Positions 57,765 through 64,000 of a DNA stretch of 64,000 nucleotides are shown piece by piece. Both the position numbers and the translations under genes were made by a program. The DNA is from Craterostigma plantagineum. Its lineage: Eukaryota; Streptophyta; Magnoliopsida; Lamiales; Linderniaceae. Numbering within the stretch: position 1 is the first letter of the stretch; every line of letters begins with the position of its first letter. The notes under the pieces were generated by a model that saw nothing but the letters and a program-made list of their open reading frames with translations, had not been told where the DNA came from and made no database searches. The stretch spans positions 682,001 to 746,000 of the forward strand of contig JAPQWV010000050.1 in NCBI GenBank assembly GCA_027422505.1, in the 5' to 3' direction.

Positions 57765-60361
57765 GGGTTAATTCCTTATCAGTACCTTTTGAGTTTTCAA
57801 ATTCCTATTAAATACTCCTCGAATTATTTCTTCCTTATAAGTACTCATTTGAAATTTCTTCCTGTTCAGTACCTAAAAAGGTCTTTTCAGGGTTAAAAAG
57901 TCGAAAATACCACTGTCTCACACTTCAAATTGGACATTTATACCAACTTATTTCGAAATTATACCAGAAATTATAAAAATTATACCATCTGTTTTGGTTA
58001 TCGTACCAGTAAATAACGTTATTATAATTTTATACAGCGAAATTGGACATTTATACCAACTGATTTTGAAATTATATCAGAAATTGTACAAATTATACCA
58101 TCTGGTTTGGTTATCGTACAAGTAATTAACGTTTTATAATTTTATACAGCGAATTGGACATTTATACCAGCTGATTTTGAAATTATACCAGAAATTGTAG
58201 AAATTATGCCATCTGTTAGCGTTATTATTGATAGATAATAATTTACAAAGTATTTGAGCTTAAAACTATCTTGAATTTATGACATATTGTGCTATTTATT
58301 ATATATTAAAGGTATATTATTACATAATGGAGATGATAACACGTGAGTGGAGGATTTTCTTTTGTTAGGTGTGCAAGTGGGAGACGATAATAATTGAGAC
58401 AATAGTCCACGCAAGAGATGGAGACAACATCATTTTCATTCACTCGGGCTTGAAGAAAAATATACACACGCATTGTTTCGATGAAGAAAAGAAAAAGGAG
58501 ACAAGCTGCTAATAAAAAGAACAGTATTGGTTCATTTTCAACGACCACAAGACAATACACGCACGATATGAGGAAAAAGAATATCACGATTTCAGGCTCG
58601 TTGTCTACGAGTTTGTCGCTGGAGAACACGCGTGGGAAATTTTCTACGTTCTTTAAAAAGGGGTAGAGGTGCTCCATTTGAGCTATCTCCCGAATATCCA
58701 AAAGATCGATCAAGAAAGCTTACTATCGTCAACCGATTAAAAGAAAACCTCTCTGTTGAAAGGCCACATACACGCACACACTGGCAGAACAGAGAGGATT
58801 CGAGGAGTTCAAACTGAGAGTTGAAATAAAGGAGAGAAGCCACGGGCTGCAACACCAACCGAGACAGCAACGAAGCTAACACCATCTCTCAATCGCACTC
58901 GCTCTATCATCGATCACCCCTCAGATTTTTCAGCCTTGTCCCTAATCGAATCAGACCAACCACAGCAGACAATAGAACTTGTTTCGCGCCAGATCGAGGA
59001 CCAACACCGCGCGGAAGATCGGAGCAACGAAGGGCAGCGACGTTGGAAGCAAAGAAGGTTGGAGCTGCTTGTGAATCGCTGGAATTGAGGAAAGAGAGAA
59101 CGTGTGGATGGAACTTGGTGTAATTAGGACGAAGCTTAATAAAAGAATCACTTGGGCTGAATCTTGTTGGGCTTGGGCCGAAATTCTGCAAATTCAAAAC
59201 GGTTGTAAGCGACTTGCTATCTACTTATCTTCGTATTTCGATTATTATGTTTCGTAGCTAAGTATATTATAGTTGAAGTATTATCAAAACCTTGATTTAT
59301 AATATTGTGAGATTATGTGTACACGTTATTTAGGAATCTATGATCGATTATATAAATCAAGGTGGAGAACAATTATTTCAACTATTTTTTATAGTCGTTA
59401 GTTTCTATATTTTCCTTCGTTTATTCCCAGTTTAATTTCGTTTTCATATTAGTTTATTTTCAAAATATATTTTCGTTTATAATTGCTTTAATTTTGATTT
59501 ACGTTTGAAAAACTAAAAACCCCCCTCTATTATTATTATTATTATTATTATTACTATTATTATTATTATTATTATTATCGATCGAATTTTGATATAGAGG
59601 TAAATCAACCATCTTCCCTGTGGAGACGATCCTTACTTTCGCTATACTCATTAGTAAGGTTATAAATTTTATTTTTGGCCGTTTACGACGCGACCAATTA
59701 TACCAGTTATTTTAATTTTATACAGTGAAATTGGACGTTATACCAACTGATTTTGAAATTATACCAGAAATTGTAGAAATTATACAATCTGTTTGTGTTA
59801 TTATACCAGTTATTTTAATTTTACAGTGAAATTGGACGTCATACCAACTGATTTTGAAATTATACCAGAAATTGTTGAAATTATACCATCTCTTTTCGTT
59901 ATTATACCAGTTATTTTAATTTTATACAGTGAAATTGGATGTTACCAACTGATTTTGAAATTATACCACAAATTGTGAAAATTATACCATATATTTTCGT
60001 TATTATACCAGTTATTTTAATTTTATACAGTGAAATTGGTGTTATACCAACTGATTTTACTATTGTACTAGAAATTGTAGAAATTATACCAACGGTTGTC
60101 GTAATTATACCAACATAATTGTACACTATATCAATTGGTATAATAATGATAACAGTTGGTATAATTAGAATAACAGTTGGTATAATAATCAAAACAGGTA
60201 TGATGTCTAGTTAATTTCAGAAAAGGGTATTTTCGTCCGTTTACTGTTTGGGGTATTAAATACACAACTTTTTGCTTATGGGTACTGATAAGGAATTAAT
60301 TTTGTCAGGGGTAGTGATATGGAAGTTTACTTTCTGACACGGCCTGATAAGGAATTTATCC
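57765..60361. mobile_element. Second repeat-built MULE-like element, hit by an LTR
   Basis: TTAATGTAA flanks both sides (57756-57764, 60362-60370), a 9-bp duplication. Ends GGGTTAATTCCTTATCAG and inverted GGATAAATTCCTTATCAG. The interior consists of units of about 65 bp with ATACCAACTGATTTTGAAAT and TATACCAGAAATTGTAGAAA at 57940-58220 and 59690-60200, interrupted by the solo LTR. The ATACCA words are the reverse complement of the GGTAT words in the 12088-15826 element. Confidence 0.78.
58229..59696 (+). mobile_element. Probable solo LTR, 1,468 bp
   Basis: Begins TGATAGATAATAA and ends GACGCGACCA, with ATTAT directly on both sides (58224-58228, 59697-59701), and interrupts a repeat unit of the surrounding element. 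Near its right end CCCTGTGGAGACGATCC resembles 3' parts of plant LTRs. An AAT-type repeat (TTA) lies at 59527-59578. No second LTR or internal genes exist, so this is best read as a solo LTR. A different TG...CA element cannot be excluded. Confidence 0.65.
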
Positions 60362-60370
60362 TTAATGTAA

Positions 60371-60942
60371 TTCATGTGGGCCCCACCACTATTTTAAAAT
60401 ATTAAAACAGCCCACGTATATGTCCAATTTTTTCTTTTTAATTTTAGTTTGTAATCCAATTAGACAAGTCATCAAATTAATTATTGGGTACACCTATTGA
60501 GACATCTATCTGTGGGGACAGATGATCTCCTCCGATTTTTCAGATGTATGAATAACGTATTTTATTTATAGTTACGCAACGGTCATCAATCTAATTATAT
60601 ATTAATTTATTTATTAACATTTGCGCATGCTTAGTAGGTTCCAAATTCTCGGGTTCAGTTGCTATATGCTATTATCTTGATGCGAATATTAATGTAAGAA
60701 GAACAAGCAACATCTCAACATACACACTAACTTCGTATATACAAATTAGATAAGAAAACCCTTTACGACAAAGTCAAAATCATATAATAAGCGTGTAATT
60801 GCAAATAAGGACCGAAATAATGTCCATATAATAATAATCACAAAATATGAGACAATGATAACGACGGAAAGAACAATAATCATCCATGCACTTCTTCATT
60901 TTGACAACTTAGAGAAAATCGCTCCATTTCGATTGCACTGTC
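60371..60942. other. AT-rich spacer, no gene seen
   Basis: No conserved coding sequence or defined repeat was identified. Confidence 0.5.
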
Positions 60943-60958
60943 ATTTTTCTACATTATT

Positions 60959-61685
60959 TTTTTTGGTCAAATGAACTATTCATTAAACCACAAGGGAGCC
61001 AATTGTACACCCATCTGTTCAGTTTCACACACACATTAAACTAAGTGTGGAAAACATATTCTATTGTATATCTCTAAATCAGCTACTGTCTTTACTCTGC
61101 ATATACTTCCAATCCGCAGCTGCATTTCCTTTGCGAGTTTATGCACGATCTGTTCCTCCGTCATACATCCCTTATCATGCAGTCTACTATTCCGCTCCCA
61201 CCACAAGTGGTAGATCATTGCTGCGTAGCACGCGCCAGCACGCCAGCAGGATGCAAGACCTTGCTTTCCTCTTCCTTCCCATACTTAACAGCCAGTCACA
61301 CACCTCAGTAAAGGAACAACACCTCACATCCGTGTGCAGCCATTCATTCACCCTGACAAGCAGATTTTGGCTAAATCTGCAATCTACAAACATGTGCTCC
61401 ACAGTCTCCATCTCACAATTGCATAGCAAGCAGTTACTGTCCTCCAAAGTCAGCCCCCAATTAGTCATTCGGTCCTTCGTTAGCAGTCTCCTCTGTACAC
61501 ATAACCATATAATGAATGAATGCTTAGGTATGTTGAAGCGATTCCAAACAGCTCTGCAAAGGGGAAATGGATCCATTGTGCCTTTTAACCATTCAAAGCC
61601 TGAACTTGTAGTATATTTCCCATCAGACGTGCGCAGCCACTTGCACCCCACATATCCATCCTGGAATTTCCTTTTAAGTCTATTA
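60959..61685 (-). mobile_element. 5'-truncated LINE (L1-type) with 16-bp TSD
   Basis: ATTTTTCTACATTATT is present at 60943-60958 and 61686-61701. The minus strand carries the end of a LINE ORF2 and finishes in a short poly(A) tract (T run at 60957-60965 on the plus strand). It is typical of target-primed insertion that stopped early. Confidence 0.85.
61036..61651 (-). pseudogene. LINE ORF2 C-terminal zinc-binding (zf-RVT) region
   Basis: Residues such as AVWNRFNIPKHSFIIWL, LTKDRMTNWGL, CLLCNCEMETVEHMFVDC and, in a second frame, MIYHLWWERNSRLHD match the zf-RVT domain and tail of plant LINE reverse transcriptases. RT and endonuclease parts are absent through 5' truncation, and one frameshift separates the two pieces near 61200. 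Confidence 0.8.
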
Positions 61686-61701
61686 ATTTTTCTACATTAT
61701 T

Positions 61702-62328
61702 GCACAGTTCCTGAATTAGGGTTTTTCGCAGGCAGCATGTGGTCTTCCATAAGCATCTCTATAAATTATTCCTACTTGCAACATTGCGTTAACGGAACTT
61801 TATTACGAAAAAGAAAACAAGGGAAACTTTTTTAAGACATGCTGTCGATGAGTTTGCAGAAATGTTGGCAGTTGGCTAGCTGAGAGATGGTTGCAAATGT
61901 ACGAAGAAGTTGAAGACATTGTAATAAAAACAAGAAATGGAGGTTTTTGATATAATTGTTGCACGGAGATTTATTAATTTATCTTTAGTGAGTATCAAAT
62001 TATCAGAAGGATCATGCGATGGTTTTATACAGCTGAAACAGTTTTGAGCTGAGGAAGAAAGCGCGCGTCCTTTGAACAGATCATAAAGCGTCATTCATAA
62101 GACAGAAGAAGCCACTTATAAACTCGTCGGCCCTGGAGACGTTTTAAACTAACGAAGGCTTATATTTAAAATACGCGGGAAATGTTATTTCAGCATAACA
62201 GTTGTTTTTCATCTTCATCTCACTGTAAAACAGATATCATCTGAGAAAAGATACAATTTCTTCGTGGATGTAGGATTCAATGAATGAATCTGAACCACGT
62301 TAAATCTTGTGTTCATACAAATTTCTTA
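61702..62328. other. Spacer and probable 5' LTR end of the terminal copia element
   Basis: The LTR should end just before the primer site at 62329, but its start could not be fixed because the partner LTR lies outside the window. Confidence 0.4.
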
Positions 62329-62429
62329 TGGTATCAGAGCATTTAATCAACGCAGCGTCTCACAGCAGATTGAATTAAACGCTTGATCAGATTCAACAGC
62401 GATCTCCATCTTCTTGCATTTCAAAATCA

Positions 62430-64000
62430 ATGGCAACAGCGCCGACAATGTCAAGCTCCTCCTCGACAGTCTTGATTAACGATCCTTATTTCTTTAATAA
62501 CAACGATAATTCAAGTCAGATTCTCGTCCACGAGACACTGAATGGCGACAATTATGCGCCTTGGAGTCGAGCTATGATGATAGCTTTGATCGGAAGAAAC
62601 AAAGAGGGCTTCGTCAATGGTGAATTGAAGCCGCCAGTTCCAGATTCCCAAAATTCAGTCAGCTCACAGAACCAGGTTGAAGCCGCCCCGCCAAGCCTGC
62701 CAGCTCACAGGCCCGCCTCGCCCCGCCAAGCCAGGAGGTGGGCCTGAAAAAGCTCAGCCCAACCCGCCACTTTAGCGGGGCGGGGCGGGCCGGCCCGCGG
62801 GCCACGGGCCACTTTGACACCTCTACCAGTCACTGATCAGATCTCCAGCAGAATCTGGTGAGAATTTTCAGCAAGGTGAAAAGGGAGAAGGTATCTGCCT
62901 TTCTTTTAATCTGCCTAAGCATAATAATAACAGTTCTTGGCTATCCGACTCAGGTGCCACGAGGCATGTGTGTGGAAATAAGAGTATTCTGACAAATATG
63001 CATGACATAAAAGAATCAAATGTTATCCTACCAGATAATTCAGTCATCAAAGTAAACAAAGCAGGTTCTTGTGTCATAAATGAATTCATAACTCTAACAA
63101 ATGTGCTATATGCTCCACAGTTTAACTTCAACTTGATATCAGTAAGTTGTCTGACTAACATGTTGCATTGCAGCTTCATATTCCAAGCTGACAAATTTGT
63201 GATACAGGATCCTTTCCTGCAAGTGATTGGCAGGGGTTGAAACCTGGCAGGGTTGTATGTCCTTGAAGCAGATCACGAGCTGCACTTGAATAAAGATGAT
63301 AGTCTTTTCTTTTTAAATAAGCTGTCTATAGATCTTTGGCACAATAGGTTAAGACACCCCTCAAACAAGGTTCTAGATATCCTAAGAACCACCTTGAGAC
63401 ATGACAATAGAACAACACACTCTTTCTGTAAGGTTTGTCCAATAGCAAAGCAGAAAAGACTTGTATTCCCAGATAATAGAACAACAACCTGTATTGCTTT
63501 TGATCTAGTGCATTGTGATGTTTGGGGACCCCTTTATAAGCCCTCTCACCTAGGCCACGAATACTTCGTTACTATAATAGATGATTATTCCAGCTTTACT
63601 TGGTTATTCATGATAAAGCATAATTCTGAAGTTCAGTCTGTGTTAACATACTTTCTTGCTATGGTTGAAACACAATTTACAGCTAAAGTTAAGGTTGTTA
63701 GGACTGATAATGCGAGAGAATTCAACTTAACTGAGTTGTTTAAGAAGAAAGAGCATACTACATCACCTCTCGTGTGTGCAAGCACCACAACAAAATGCTG
63801 TGGTTGAGAGGAAACACCAGCATTTGTTGAATGTGGCTCGCTCTCTGTTATTTCAGTCAGCATTGCCCATCAGGTTCTGGTCTGAAGCTGTTCTAACAGC
63901 AACCTATCTAATAAATAGGATCCCATCTGTGAGGTTGGGTAATAAGAGTCCATATGAGCTCTTGTACCAAAAACCAGTAGATTACACTATGTTTAGAGTG
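62430..64000 (+). pseudogene. Copia gag-pol, broken and partial
   Basis: gag starts at 62430 (ILVHETLNGDNYAPWSRAMM). It is cut at about 62670 by GC-rich inserted DNA, and the CCHC knuckle is missing. The frame resumes near 62865 with protease (WLSDSGATRHVCGNKS), has a stop at 63238-63240, then the pre-integrase zinc region (LWHNRLRHPS, CKVCPIAKQKR), integrase (DLVHCDVWGP, IDDYSSFTW, RTDNAREF) and, in a further frame, ERKHQHLLNVARSLLFQS. Several stops and shifts make it non-functional. Confidence 0.82.
62675..62825. mobile_element. hAT-type element fragment (one end)
   Basis: GC-rich DNA with GGGGCGGGGCGGGCCGGCCC ending TTTGACACCTCTA, the inverted TAGAGGTGTCAAA terminus found on many plant hAT elements. 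The left terminus is missing and no duplication was found. Confidence 0.55.

Larger units (their letters stand above)
62329..64000 (+). mobile_element. Decayed Ty1-copia element, runs off the window
   Basis: The primer site TGGTATCAGAGC (62329-62340) is complementary to initiator-Met tRNA and is followed by gag, protease and integrase in order. The 3' half is beyond the window end. A fragment of a hAT element replaces most of gag. Confidence 0.85.

Noticed and set aside
61047..61835. 262-codon open frame on the plus strand
   Set aside because: It is antisense to the clear LINE zinc-binding domain and extends past the insertion border; no domain is recognised.

Overview
This window is nuclear DNA of a flowering plant, most likely a eudicot. 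The evidence is intron-containing plant gene families (GH28 polygalacturonase, REM-type B3 factor, cytokinin response factor, GH5 cellulase with a ricin-B-like tail) in AT-rich DNA packed with plant transposons: Ty1-copia, large LTR derivatives, MULE, CACTA, hAT, Harbinger, Stowaway, pogo, Helitron, LINE and SINE. I cannot name the species. Nothing prokaryotic or organellar was seen.

Layout. 183-2123: a Helitron-like element on the minus strand carrying an exon of a TXNDC9-type thioredoxin gene and the first exon of a PILS auxin carrier. 2917-3368: a long inverted repeat. 3714-6409: a MULE with exact 9-bp target duplication and a truncated transposase. 6718-7798: two adjacent short Helitrons, one hosting a MULE-like MITE. 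8808-11108: a four-exon polygalacturonase gene, followed by a degenerate 46-bp tandem array. 12088-15826: a MULE-like element built of GTGGTAT-rich repeats. 16604-18310: a CACTA deletion derivative. 19167-19636: a two-exon B3 gene. 21368-28497: an almost complete Ty1-copia element with unequal LTRs and a frameshift in integrase. 29261-33333: four DNA transposons around a small conserved plant gene (31009-31308). 35955-38615: a non-autonomous LTR element on the minus strand.

39290-50104 is the most striking locus. A single-exon cytokinin response factor gene on the minus strand is split inside its AP2/ERF domain by two independent LTR elements (39810-42591 and 42648-49773). Each has its own 5-bp target duplication and near-identical LTRs. 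Removing the elements and one copy of each duplication leaves an open frame of 298 codons plus stop, so the gene was probably functional until recently.

53223-54104: a pogo/Lemi-type element with a SINE nested in it. 54885-57049: a three-exon secreted GH5 gene in which the expected catalytic nucleophile Glu is Lys. 57765-60361: a second repeat-built MULE-like element, itself hit by a probable solo LTR. 60959-61685: a 5'-truncated LINE. 62329 to the end: a decayed Ty1-copia element running off the window.

The host genes have unrelated jobs (pectin breakdown, transcription, glucan or mannan hydrolysis) and do not form a pathway or cluster. The common theme is repeated transposon insertion, including nesting, gene-fragment capture and a gene knockout. 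Element boundaries given with target-site duplications were read directly. Family names are inferred from termini, duplication length and recognisable protein motifs.
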